Positions 16,548-24,042 are shown, counted from the first letter of the stretch. The stretch: DNA of 34,846 nucleotides from an alpha proteobacterium AAP81b (GCA_001295935.1 LJHX01000155.1:1-34846), one strand, 5' to 3'. Translations and numbers: made by a program. Notes: generated from the letters alone by a model not told the origin.

Positions 16548-16574
16548 CGAGGGGGCGATAGGGTGGGAGCAGCG

Positions 16575-17429
16575 ATGGCCTTCAACATCTGCATGGTGCG
16601 AATCGCGGGCTATCCGCACACCGCCGCCTTCGACGATCTCGGCACCCTGCTCGCCGCCGGGCTCGCCGATCTCGGCCACCCCGTGCGCCTCGCCGCCAAC
16701 CAGATCGCCGACAATGCCCGCAACATCGTCATCGGCGCGCATCTGCTCGATGTCGACCCCGCCGCGGCGGCGCTGCCGGCGGGCACGATCATCGTCAACA
16801 CCGAGCCGCTGCGCGACGACGGCGCGCTCCCCCATGATGGCCGGATCTGGGCCGAGCGCGTTCTGCGCTGGGCGCGGCATTGCGCGATCTGGGACTATAG
16901 CGAGGCATCGACGGCGCTGCTGCGCGCGCGGTCGGGCGGCGACGTCCGCTATCTGCGCCTCGGCTGGCACCCGAGCCTGCACCGCGTCGCCGCGGCCGCC
17001 GAGCAGGACATCGACGTGCTCTTCTATGGTGCCATCGACGAGCGGCGCGCGGCGATCCTGCGGGCGCTCGATGACCAGGTCCGCGTCACCGCGGTCTTCG
17101 GCGTCTATGGCGCCCCGCGCGACGCGCTGATCACCCGCGCCAAGGTGGTGCTCAACCTGCATCGCGACGAGAATGCGCTTTTCGAGGCGGTGCGCGTCGC
17201 CTTCCTGATGAACAATGCCAAGGCGGTGGTCGCCGAGGTCGGACCGCGGACGGTCGTCGATCCGGCCTATCTGCCTGGGTTCGCGGGCGCCGCCTATGAC
17301 GCACTGGTGCCGACGACGCTGGCGCTCGTCGCCGACGGCGGCGCGCGCGCGGCGCTCGAGGCGCGGGCGCTGGCGACGTTGCAGGCGATGCCGCAGGCGG
17401 CGATTCTGGCCAATCTGTTGGCGGGCTAG
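16575..17429 (+). CDS. Glycosyltransferase-like protein, paralogue 2
   Basis: This 284-aa soluble protein begins MAFNICMVRIAGYPHT and is homologous along its length to the gene at 15646-16482, which it faces head to head across 92 bases. Shared blocks include ARNIVIGAHLL, WDYSEAS, YLRLGWHPSL, DIDVLFYGAIDERRAAIL, VFGVYGAPRDALITRAKVVLNLH, FLMNNAKAVVAEVG and the C-terminal ARALATLQAMPQAA. ATG at 16575 follows GGGAG. An in-frame GTG at 16563 is possible but lies on the ribosome site. I infer a GT-B-like transferase acting on a surface glycan; substrate unknown. The pair arose by duplication with inversion of one copy. Confidence 0.72.
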   Translation: MAFNICMVRIAGYPHTAAFDDLGTLLAAGLADLGHPVRLAANQIADNARNIVIGAHLLDVDPAAAALPAGTIIVNTEPLRDDGALPHDGRIWAERVLRWARHCAIWDYSEASTALLRARSGGDVRYLRLGWHPSLHRVAAAAEQDIDVLFYGAIDERRAAILRALDDQVRVTAVFGVYGAPRDALITRAKVVLNLHRDENALFEAVRVAFLMNNAKAVVAEVGPRTVVDPAYLPGFAGAAYDALVPTTLALVADGGARAALEARALATLQAMPQAAILANLLAG

Positions 17430-17512
17430 CAGCGGCGGCGGCGCCCCGCCGAGCGAAGCGGCGTTTGCACGAACGATACGGCGCGCCATCGAGGCTTTCG
17501 GGTCGCGCCGAT

Positions 17513-17586
17513 CCCGCTCATGCCGAGCGAAGTCGAGGCACGCGCCGAACCTTGGAAGTGCCGCGACTTCGCTCGGCATGAGCGGG
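17513..17586. repeat. Long inverted repeat between convergent genes, copy 2
   Basis: The arms 17513-17541 and 17558-17586 pair over 29 positions with one mismatch (23 perfect, one mismatch, five more). The core arm is the same sequence as in 8949-9012. Like the first copy it lies between converging genes (ends at 17429 and 17629) with no gene inside. Together they define a dispersed hairpin family in this genome. The rest of the 17430-17628 gap shows no gene. Confidence 0.85.
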
Positions 17587-17628
17587 TTGAAGCTCACCCC
17601 ACCCCCACGGCCACTTTTGCGTCGGGGC

Positions 17629-18219
17629 CTAGCGCTTAGGCTTCGCCAGCTTCGGCAGTTCGGCGCGGGTCAGGGCGCCGTCCTCGTCGCTGTCGAGCAG
17701 CGCGAAGCGCCGCATCGCCGCCGCGGCGAATTCGGCGCGCGTCACCGTGCGGTCGAAGTCGGCATCAGCGCCGGCGACCGGCTGGGGGATGTTGAGGATG
17801 CCATAGCGCCCGGCGCCGCGGCGGAAACTGTCATAGGCGGGCTGGCGCGGCGGATTGGCACTGCCGCTGCTGCCGGCGATGGCGCCATGTTCGAGCGCGC
17901 CGCCCCAATCGGCCGCCGGGCCGCTGCTGCCGCCGGTCAGCTCGGGAAGGATGCGCGCTTCGTAATCGGCGATCTCGGCGGGATCGATGCGGCCGTCGGC
18001 GTTGGGATCGAACAGGCCGAAGACGCGCGCCGCATCGGTACGGAACTCGCCTCGGCCGATCCGGCCATCGCCGTCGCTGTCGACCGCGGCGAACCAGCGG
18101 TCGAGCAGCGCTTCGGCGCCAACGTCGCCCCGGATCGGCTCGCCCATCGGCGCCACGAACAGATTGCGCGGCGGGGCTTCCGGCGCGGCGAGCAACAAAG
18201 CGAGCAACAAGGCGACCAT
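17629..18219 (-). CDS. Exported four-EF-hand calcium-binding protein, paralogue 2
   Basis: This 196-aa protein starts with a short hydrophobic signal (MVALLLALLLAAPEA). It has four EF-hand loops at D47-E58 (DSDGDGRIGRGE), D71-E82 (DPNADGRIDPAE), D152-E163 (DADFDRTVTRAE) and D176-E187 (DSDEDGALTRAE), all ending in Glu. The linker between pairs is Gly/Ser-rich. LFVAPMGE and the NIPQPVAGADADFDR block are shared with the protein at 14961-15578. The third loop of both carries Arg at the position usually held by Gly, so calcium affinity there may be altered. It converges with the glycosyltransferase-like gene and diverges from mgtE. Confidence 0.82.
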   Translation of the reverse strand: MVALLLALLLAAPEAPPRNLFVAPMGEPIRGDVGAEALLDRWFAAVDSDGDGRIGRGEFRTDAARVFGLFDPNADGRIDPAEIADYEARILPELTGGSSGPAADWGGALEHGAIAGSSGSANPPRQPAYDSFRRGAGRYGILNIPQPVAGADADFDRTVTRAEFAAAAMRRFALLDSDEDGALTRAELPKLAKPKR

Positions 18220-18289
18220 GGCGCCAGCCTAGCCGGTCGCCGCTGGCGCCGCCACTGGCGCCTTCGGGGGGCGTCGCTATAAGCCCGGC

Positions 18290-19705
18290 ATGGCCGATCC
18301 CGCCCTGCTTCCCGACGGCGACAGCGCCGTGGACGCCGTCACCGGCGCGGTCGAGGAAGGCCGGCTGAGCGCCAGCTTCGTCGCCGACATCGCCGAGGCC
18401 CTGGCGCGCGACGACGACGAGGCGGTGCGCGCCGCCATCGCGCCGCTCCACCCGGCCGACATCGCCGAGCTTTTCGCCCAGGTCCGCGACTGGCAGCGCC
18501 CCCGCCTCGCCCGCGCCATCGGCGAGGCATTGGACGCCGACGTCATCGCCGAAATGGGCGATTATGTCCGCGAGGATGTCCTCGCCGGCATGTCGGTCGG
18601 CGCATTGGCCGAGGTCGTCACCCGCCTCGATACCGACGACGCCGTCGCCGTCATCGAGGATCTCGAGGACGACAGCGCGCGCGAGGTGCTCGACGCGCTG
18701 ACGCCCGAGGACCGCGCCGACATCGAGGCGGCGCTCGCTTACCCTGAGGAATCCGCCGGCCGCCTCATGCAGCGCGAACTCGTCGCGGTGCGCGAGGACA
18801 TGAATGTCGGCGAGGTCATCGACCAGGTCCGCGCCACCATCGACCCCGCCACCGATTTCTGGGAGATTTTCGTCATCGACGCCTTCCGTCGCCCGGTCGG
18901 CACCATGCGGCTGTCGTGGTTGCTGACGACGCCTCCCGGCATCGCCGTCGCCGACGTCATGCAGCGCGAGCAGACGCTGATCCCGGCGACGATGGACCAG
19001 GAGGAAGTCGCGCTGCTCTTCCAGAAATACGCGCTGATCTCGGCCGCGGTCGTCGATGGCGAGCGCCTCGTCGGCGTCATCACCGTCGACGACATCGTCC
19101 ACATCATCCAGGCCGAAGCCGGCGAGGACGCGCTGAAGCTGTCGGGCGCCGGCGATGGCGACATCAATGAACCCGTCTCGGAAACCTATCGCACCCGCAT
19201 CCGCTGGCTGGTCGCCAATCTCGGCACCGCCATGGTCTCCTCCTCGGTGATCGCCGCCTTCGAGCCGACGATCGAAAAGCTCGTCGTGCTGGCGGCGCTC
19301 ACCCCCATCGTCGCGTCGATCGGCGGCAACGCCGGCACCCAGACGATGACGGTGGCGGTGCGCGCCATCGCCACCAACCAGCTGACCGAGACCAACACCC
19401 GCCGAACGATCGTGCGCGAAATCCGCGTCGCGCTGCTCAACGGCGTCACCATCGCCATCCTCATGGGGCTCGGCACGGCGCTGCTGTTCGGCAATGCGAC
19501 GCTCGGCGGCGTCATCGGCGCCGCGGCGCTGTTCAACATCCTCGTCGCCGGCCTCGCCGGGGTGCTGGTGCCGGTGACGCTCGACCGCCTCGGCTTCGAT
19601 CCCGCCGTATCGTCGTCGGTGTTCGTCACCATGACCACAGACACCATGGGCTTCCTGCTCTTCCTCAGCATCGCCACCGCGGTCGGGGTGAGTCACCTAG
19701 GCTGA
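18290..19705 (+). CDS. mgtE: Magnesium transporter MgtE
   Basis: This 471-aa inner-membrane Mg2+ channel/transporter has the full MgtE layout. Residues ~20-150 are the cytosolic helical N domain (LHPADIAELFAQV, MSVGALAEVVTRLDTDDAV). Residues ~155-275 are two CBS domains (YPEESAGRLMQRELVAVREDMNVGEVI; GERLVGVITVDDIVHIIQ). The rest is a five-helix membrane domain with GGNAGTQTMTVAVRAIA. Acidic residues at the N/CBS interface sense internal Mg2+ and close the pore. No M-box riboswitch fits in the short gap upstream. DUF1489 begins on the last base of its stop codon. Confidence 0.95.
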   Translation: MADPALLPDGDSAVDAVTGAVEEGRLSASFVADIAEALARDDDEAVRAAIAPLHPADIAELFAQVRDWQRPRLARAIGEALDADVIAEMGDYVREDVLAGMSVGALAEVVTRLDTDDAVAVIEDLEDDSAREVLDALTPEDRADIEAALAYPEESAGRLMQRELVAVREDMNVGEVIDQVRATIDPATDFWEIFVIDAFRRPVGTMRLSWLLTTPPGIAVADVMQREQTLIPATMDQEEVALLFQKYALISAAVVDGERLVGVITVDDIVHIIQAEAGEDALKLSGAGDGDINEPVSETYRTRIRWLVANLGTAMVSSSVIAAFEPTIEKLVVLAALTPIVASIGGNAGTQTMTVAVRAIATNQLTETNTRRTIVREIRVALLNGVTIAILMGLGTALLFGNATLGGVIGAAALFNILVAGLAGVLVPVTLDRLGFDPAVSSSVFVTMTTDTMGFLLFLSIATAVGVSHLG

Positions 19706-20103
19706 TGCTCAACCTCACGAAGGTGGCGGTCGGCTGCCCCGATGTCGCCACCCTGGCGGCACGGCAACGCGAACATTGGGGCGACGCCGCCGCCAGCCTC
19801 ACCCGGATGATGCCGAAACGCGCCGACGAGCTGGTCGGCGGCTCGCTGTTCTGGATCATCGCCCACCGCCTGGTGGCACGGCAGACGATCCTCAGGCTGG
19901 CCATGGTCGACACCGAATGGGGCCGCAAATGCCGGATCGACCTCGCGCCGTTTCCTGTCGCAGTCGTTCCCCGCACCTGCCGCGCCCATCAGGGCTGGCG
20001 CTACCTCGCCGCCGCCGACGCCCCGCCCGATCTCGCCGGGACTGGTAGCGAGGTTATGCCGGCCGACATGGCGCATGAGTTGGCGGCGCTCGGGTTGCTG
20101 TGA
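19705..20103 (+). CDS. DUF1489 family protein
   Basis: This 132-aa soluble protein begins MLNLTKVAVGCPDVATLAARQ and has TRMMPKRADELVGGSLFWII and VARQTILRL, the conserved blocks of DUF1489, a family found mainly in alphaproteobacteria without known function. Its ATG shares the A of the mgtE stop (TGATG), so the two are translationally coupled. It is followed by a perfect hairpin at 20126-20144. Confidence 0.88.
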   Translation: MLNLTKVAVGCPDVATLAARQREHWGDAAASLTRMMPKRADELVGGSLFWIIAHRLVARQTILRLAMVDTEWGRKCRIDLAPFPVAVVPRTCRAHQGWRYLAAADAPPDLAGTGSEVMPADMAHELAALGLL

Positions 20104-20125
20104 AGTAAGAGAGGGCCTCCGGCGG

Positions 20126-20144
20126 GCAGGGGCTGAGCCCCTGC
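20126..20144. terminator. Hairpin after DUF1489
   Basis: A perfect 8-base stem (20126-20133 with 20137-20144) closes a TGA triloop 23 bases after the DUF1489 stop. There is no strong T tract after it, so it may end transcription weakly or protect the mRNA end. Confidence 0.5.
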
Positions 20145-20277
20145 ACCCACTTCTGTTGGTGTCGGCATTTGGCCGCAACGGCTAAGCGGAAAGCGCGAAT
20201 ATGTCATTCGCAAACCCTTTGCCTAGATGGCTACTTGCGCCCCATTGCAGACATCCTACTGCGTGCTAAGTTGCCTT

Positions 20278-20703
20278 ATGGCCTTGACGCACAGCTACGA
20301 TCTTGCCTGTTCTTTGGAAGAATTAGAGGGCTCGGTTTGGGGTGAGCCTAACGAAACCGACACGATCATGGTACAGCGCATTTATGCGGTCCGAAAGAAG
20401 CCACTCGGCACTCTGTCGGATGATGAGGTGCGGCTCGCTGTCAGTCAGAGGGTTGGATCGCCCTTTATCCTCGACCTCGCCCTCCAGCGTCTTGAGCAAA
20501 ATCCGATGCTCGAGGCGGAATTCTATCCCGGCGACCTCCTATCTGCTCTGATAAGAAGCAACGACGATTTCTGGGAACAGCGTCGTCACCTACGCCCCCG
20601 GCTGGCCAATCTTTATGCATATGCCATGGCCCAGCCAATGCACGTGGCGCATTCCTTTCGAGAAATCTTGGGCCTGCCCTTGGATGATCGCCCTCCTAAC
20701 TGA
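20278..20703 (+). CDS. Orphan CdiI-like contact-dependent inhibition immunity protein
   Basis: This 141-aa soluble protein resembles CdiI-type immunity proteins. Visible blocks are CSLEELEGSVWGEP, VRKKPLGTLSDDEVRLAVSQRVGSPFILDLALQRLEQNP and EFYPGDLLSALIRSNDDFW, matching the family pattern of T-LEELE, the RKKPL-x-LT-x-(D/E)-LR motif and G-L-YPGDLL. Such proteins bind and block the toxic C-terminus of a CdiA protein delivered by a neighbour cell. No cdiA or cdiB is in the window, so this is a stand-alone immunity gene. Base use is clearly less GC-rich than the neighbours, which suggests transfer. The start at 20278 is chosen because the domain begins ten residues later; an in-frame ATG at 20227 is possible. 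Confidence 0.7.
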   Translation: MALTHSYDLACSLEELEGSVWGEPNETDTIMVQRIYAVRKKPLGTLSDDEVRLAVSQRVGSPFILDLALQRLEQNPMLEAEFYPGDLLSALIRSNDDFWEQRRHLRPRLANLYAYAMAQPMHVAHSFREILGLPLDDRPPN

Positions 20704-20783
20704 CCCGCGCACCTCTGCCTTCCACCATCATCGGGCGCGAGCTGAATTTGCAAAGGACATGATCGTCCCTGCTAGTAAGGCGA

Positions 20784-20812
20784 GGGCCTCAGCCCTTGGT
20801 AGCCCGAGGCCC
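20784..20812 (+). terminator. Candidate terminator after the CdiI-like gene
   Basis: A 7-base stem (20784-20790 with 20806-20812) with a 15-base loop is followed by CCTCTTCTTTC, a pyrimidine-rich tail on the plus strand. It lies just before the stop of the converging oxygenase gene at 20821. Confidence 0.4.
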
Positions 20813-20820
20813 CTCTTCTT

Positions 20821-21420
20821 TCACCACGGTCGTTCCCGAAACCAGGCGGTGACGATATATTTGACACCAGCGCGCACCGGCAGCCCGGCGTGGAGCGTTT
20901 CGTAATTGTTGGCGCCGTCGGGCGCGATGTTGTTCCAGGCGACCAGCTTGCCGGTTTCCGGCGCGATGGTCTTGTCGAGGCGCTTGAAGCGCGTCGCGCC
21001 GCCGGCGGCGGGTTCGTTCAAATAGACCATCAGCGTCCAGGTGCGGCGGCCGACGGCGGCGACATGGCTGAGCGCCTCGTCGGCGCCGGCTTCGAAATAA
21101 TCGGTGTGGAGCTTGAATTCCTGGCCGACCCGATAGCGCTGGCCCTGCAGCGGCTCGCAATGGCGCGGGTCGAGCCCGGCATAGGCGGCAAGCCGCGCGA
21201 CGACATCGGCGACCAACGGATCGGCCGGATCGAGATCGCAGGTCGCGCTGGTGCGGAAGCCCGGCGTGCCATCGTCGTCGGCGATCGTCGAGGGCCGTGC
21301 GCCGGCGTCGATCCGCTCGATGAGCGCGGCGCAATCGTCGGGGCCGAGAAAGCCGCGGCGCAGGTAAAGCTCGACAAGGCGGGTCGGCAGGCGCTGGGCG
21401 CCGGCGAAGGCGGGGCTCAT
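20821..21420 (-). CDS. Prolyl 4-hydroxylase-like 2-oxoglutarate/Fe(II) oxygenase
   Basis: This 199-aa protein has the double-stranded beta-helix iron site: H105-x-D107 in KLHTDYF, H177 in ETLHAGL, and K187 ten residues on (AGVKYIVTAWFR) for 2-oxoglutarate. It should hydroxylate a prolyl or other residue of an unknown protein using O2, giving succinate and CO2. Length and the FLGPDDCAALIERI start match bacterial P4H-alpha-like proteins. Its ATG overlaps the stop of the prepilin peptidase gene by four bases, making it the last gene of a coupled three-gene set with an alcohol dehydrogenase. Confidence 0.88.
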   Translation of the reverse strand: MSPAFAGAQRLPTRLVELYLRRGFLGPDDCAALIERIDAGARPSTIADDDGTPGFRTSATCDLDPADPLVADVVARLAAYAGLDPRHCEPLQGQRYRVGQEFKLHTDYFEAGADEALSHVAAVGRRTWTLMVYLNEPAAGGATRFKRLDKTIAPETGKLVAWNNIAPDGANNYETLHAGLPVRAGVKYIVTAWFRERPW

Positions 21421-22172
21421 GGCGCGAGCATAAGCGCCGGCGCGCCGGTCGGGAACAACAGCCAGATCGGAAACGCCGCCGCGGCGAGCAACGCGCCCAA
21501 GGGCACCGCGGTCAGGCGGTCGACGGCGACGCCGCGGGCGCGGTCGACCAGCGCCAGCGCCAGCCCGAGCAGTGCCGCCGCCAGCACCACCGGCGCCAGC
21601 AGCGGCCAGCCGAGCCAGGCACCGATCGCGGCGAGCAGCTTGGGGTCGCCGCCGCCGAGGCCGTCGCGGCCGGTCAGCGCGCGATAGCCGGCGGCGATCG
21701 CGGCGAGGCTGGCATAGCCCGCGGCGGCGCCCCAGGCGCGCTCGGCGAGCGGCGGCGCCAGCCACAGCCCGGCCAACAAGCCGGCGGCGAGCAGCGGCAG
21801 GGTCAGCGCGTCGGGCAGCCAGAAATGCTCGGCGTCGAGCACCGCCAGCGCCAGCAGCCCCCAGCCGAAGCCGGCGCCGGCCCAGCCGATGGCAGCGGGG
21901 CTGACGCCGAGCGCCAGCCCGCCGATCAACGCCGCGACAATTTCGATGGCGAGGTGGCGCAGCGGAATGGCCGCGCCGCAGCGCCGGCAGCGCCCGGCCT
22001 GGAGGGCGAAGCTCAGCACCGGCACCAGTTCGAACCAGCGCAGCGGCGCGGCGCAGGAATCGCAGCGCGAGCGTCCGCCCAGCCCCTCGCCTGCCGGCCA
22101 GCGCAGGGTCAGCACGGCGATGAAGCTGCCCAGCACCAGGCCGAGCAGCGCGCCGAGAGCGACCGCGCTCAG
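21417..22172 (-). CDS. Type IV prepilin peptidase (A24)
   Basis: This ~251-aa multi-spanning inner-membrane protease cleaves prepilin/pseudopilin leaders and methylates the new N-terminus. It has the GLVLGSF start, the cytoplasmic zinc-type cysteines C37, C40, C62 and C65 (CDSC...CRRC), and the two catalytic aspartates D113 (LDAEHFWLPD) and D176 in GGGDPKLL. No ATG, GTG or TTG precedes the first membrane helix in frame. The most likely start is CTG at 22172, which overlaps the stop of the upstream dehydrogenase (CTGA) and would depend on coupling; GTG at 22136 would cut into the first helix. No pilin or secretion genes are nearby, and its 3' end overlaps the oxygenase. Confidence 0.85.
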   Translation of the reverse strand: MSAVALGALLGLVLGSFIAVLTLRWPAGEGLGGRSRCDSCAAPLRWFELVPVLSFALQAGRCRRCGAAIPLRHLAIEIVAALIGGLALGVSPAAIGWAGAGFGWGLLALAVLDAEHFWLPDALTLPLLAAGLLAGLWLAPPLAERAWGAAAGYASLAAIAAGYRALTGRDGLGGGDPKLLAAIGAWLGWPLLAPVVLAAALLGLALALVDRARGVAVDRLTAVPLGALLAAAAFPIWLLFPTGAPALMLAP

Positions 22173-23290
22173 GGCAGCAGGATCTGGCGGATCGCCGCCC
22201 CCGACGCGAGATCGTCGAGCGCGGCATTGATTTCGGCGAGCGGCCGCACCGCGCTCAGCAACCGTTCGACCGGCAGCCGCCCGGCGCGCCACAGCGCGAT
22301 ATAGCGCGGCACGTCGCGCGCCGGGATCGCCGAGCCCATATAGCTGCCGATCACCGTCTTCGCTTCGGCAACCAGGCTGACCGCCGGGATGGTGAAGGGG
22401 TCGGCGGGATTGGGCAGGCCAACAGTGACGACCCGCCCGCCACGCGCCGTCAGCCGATAGGCCTCGGCAAGCACCCGCCCCGAGCCGACGCTTTCGATGG
22501 CGACCGTCGCCCCGGCGCCGCCCGTCGCGGCGCGGATCGCCGCTTCGGCGTCGTCGGGATGCACCGCGGCGCGCGCGCCAAGCTCGAGCGCCAGCGCGCG
22601 TTTCGATTCGATGGGATCGACCGCGATCACCGGCTCGGCCCCCGCCGCGACGGCGCCGAGCAGCGCCGCCAGCCCGACGCCGCCAAGACCCCAGAGCACG
22701 ACGCTTTCGCCGGGGCGGACGTGTGCCGAATTGAATACCGCGCCGACGCCGGTCAGCACCGCGCAGCCGAACAGCGCGGCGATCTCGGGGGGGATATCGC
22801 CGGCGATCTTCACCGCCGAGCGTTCGTCGATGACGGCATGGCCGGCAAAGGCCGAAACGCCGAGATGATGGTGGACGGGATGGCCGGCCTCCGACAGTCG
22901 CCGGCCGCCGCCGAGCAGCTCGCCGCGGGCGTTGCTGCCGGCGCCCGCAGCGCACAGCCAGCCCTCGCCCGACAGGCAGGGGGTGCATTCGCCGCACGTC
23001 GGCAGAAAGGCCAGCACAACGCGGTCGCCGGCGGCGAAGCGCGTAACGGCGCTGCCGGTTGCGATCACCGTCGCACAGGCTTCATGGCCCAGCGCCATCG
23101 GCACCGGCCGCGGGCGGTTGCCATCGACGACCGACAAGTCGGAATGGCAGACCCCGGCGGCGTCGATTCTCACCAGCAGCTCGCGCGGGCCGGGGGCGGC
23201 AAGGTCGAGCGTTGCCAGCCGCAGCGGCGCCGAAGCGGCAAAGGGCGGCTCCGCGCCATGAACGTCGAGAACGGCGGCAATCGTCTGCAT
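22169..23290 (-). CDS. Zinc-dependent class III-like alcohol dehydrogenase
   Basis: This 373-aa medium-chain NAD(P)-dependent dehydrogenase has catalytic zinc ligands C48 (AGVCHSDLS), H69-E70 (LGHEACA) and the Cys in FGCAVLTGVGAV, and structural cysteines C99, C102, C105 and C113. The Rossmann motif is WGLGGVGLAAL, followed by AVDPIESKR. The pattern GCAVLTGVGAVFN is typical of the S-(hydroxymethyl)glutathione dehydrogenase/alcohol dehydrogenase branch; the true substrate is open. It is the first gene of an overlapping set with the prepilin peptidase and the oxygenase. It is only distantly similar to the dehydrogenase at 9022-10125. Confidence 0.9.
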   Translation of the reverse strand: MQTIAAVLDVHGAEPPFAASAPLRLATLDLAAPGPRELLVRIDAAGVCHSDLSVVDGNRPRPVPMALGHEACATVIATGSAVTRFAAGDRVVLAFLPTCGECTPCLSGEGWLCAAGAGSNARGELLGGGRRLSEAGHPVHHHLGVSAFAGHAVIDERSAVKIAGDIPPEIAALFGCAVLTGVGAVFNSAHVRPGESVVLWGLGGVGLAALLGAVAAGAEPVIAVDPIESKRALALELGARAAVHPDDAEAAIRAATGGAGATVAIESVGSGRVLAEAYRLTARGGRVVTVGLPNPADPFTIPAVSLVAEAKTVIGSYMGSAIPARDVPRYIALWRAGRLPVERLLSAVRPLAEINAALDDLASGAAIRQILLP

Positions 23291-23378
23291 GCGGCCCGCT
23301 TTAGGCCAGCCGGGGCAGCGTTACCAAGCCCCGAAAGCTGCCACGGAACGAAGCGGCGACGCCCGGCATTTGCCCGCC

Positions 23379-23693
23379 ATGCCCGATCTCGCCAATCTCG
23401 ATCCCGTCACCATCGTCGGCACCGTCGGCGCCATCGCCTCGGTGTCGAGCTTCACGCCGCAAGCCTGGAAAACCATCAAGGCGCGGTCGACCGAGGGCCT
23501 GTCGGCGGTGATGTACGGCCTCACCTGCCTGTCCTTCGCCAGCTGGACGACCTTCGGCATCCTGAAAGGCGAATGGACGCTGATCATTCCCAATGCGCTG
23601 TGCCTGGCACTGGCGCTGTTCATCTTCGTGCTGATCCTGCTGCCGCAGCACAAGACCGAAGCGGTCGCCGAGACGATCGATCCGACCGCCTGA
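23379..23693 (+). CDS. SemiSWEET-type sugar transporter
   Basis: This 104-aa membrane protein has three transmembrane helices (roughly residues 9-28, 42-62 and 68-88) and the PQ-loop motif SSFTPQAWKTIKARSTEGLS, which place it in the SemiSWEET family. Two copies form a bidirectional sugar pore in the inner membrane. ATG at 23379 fits the family length; the open frame upstream is not conserved. It converges on the small gene at 23710, with a hairpin between. The sugar is unknown. Confidence 0.88.
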   Translation: MPDLANLDPVTIVGTVGAIASVSSFTPQAWKTIKARSTEGLSAVMYGLTCLSFASWTTFGILKGEWTLIIPNALCLALALFIFVLILLPQHKTEAVAETIDPTA

Positions 23694-23694
23694 C

Positions 23695-23718
23695 CGCGAT
23701 TGGCGCGCGTCAATCGCG
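23695..23718. terminator. Hairpin between convergent genes
   Basis: An 8-base perfect stem (23695-23702 with 23711-23718) with an 8-base loop sits at the convergence of the SemiSWEET gene and the small leftward gene, overlapping the latter's stop codon. It has no clear T tract. Confidence 0.35.
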
Positions 23719-24042
23719 CGCCAGGATCTGCCAGATACGACCGAAGAGATTGGCCGGCACGGTTGGGGTCGCCTCGACGGCGGCAATCGCGGCGTTGACA
23801 TCGCGAAGCAGCTTTTCGTCAGCCGCCGGCGGCGCATCACTGGTAGCCTCATTCGCCGCGATATCGCGATCGGCAATGTCGCGCACCCAAGCATCAAGCA
23901 CGCGCAGCCGCTCCGAGCGCGACAGCCGGCCGTCGGCCAGCACCGCCGCCGGCGACGGATAGTCGACAATCGGCGCACGGCCGCCGCTGTGCATTTCGGC
24001 GTCCCCCGGCGCCATTTCGCTTCCAGGGAGAATCTTCAACAT
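23710..24042 (-). CDS. Small hypothetical protein linked to the stress-response locus
   Basis: This 110-aa soluble protein contains VDYPSPAAVLADGRLSRSERLRVLDAWVRDI, a pattern (P-x2-V-L-x-D-x2-LS-x2-E/R-x2-L-x2-W) that I recall from short alphaproteobacterial proteins, often ~90-110 aa, with no assigned role. A second helix lies at KLLRDVNAAIAAVEA. ATG at 24042 follows GGAGA at normal spacing; upstream ATGs in frame lie beyond that ribosome site. It lies 152 bases downstream of phyR on the same strand and has a weak EcfG-type motif in front, so membership of the general stress regulon is inferred. Confidence 0.65.
   Translation of the reverse strand: MLKILPGSEMAPGDAEMHSGGRAPIVDYPSPAAVLADGRLSRSERLRVLDAWVRDIADRDIAANEATSDAPPAADEKLLRDVNAAIAAVEATPTVPANLFGRIWQILARD

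Noticed and set aside
20195-20211. Inverted repeat GCGAAT-N5-ATTCGC upstream of the CdiI-like gene as an operator
   Set aside because: Only six bases per arm, and no promoter elements are clearly placed around it; chance is likely.
23344-23368. EcfG-type promoter before the SemiSWEET gene
   Set aside because: GGAAC is present, but the bases at the -10 position (GCAT) do not fit the CGTT pattern.
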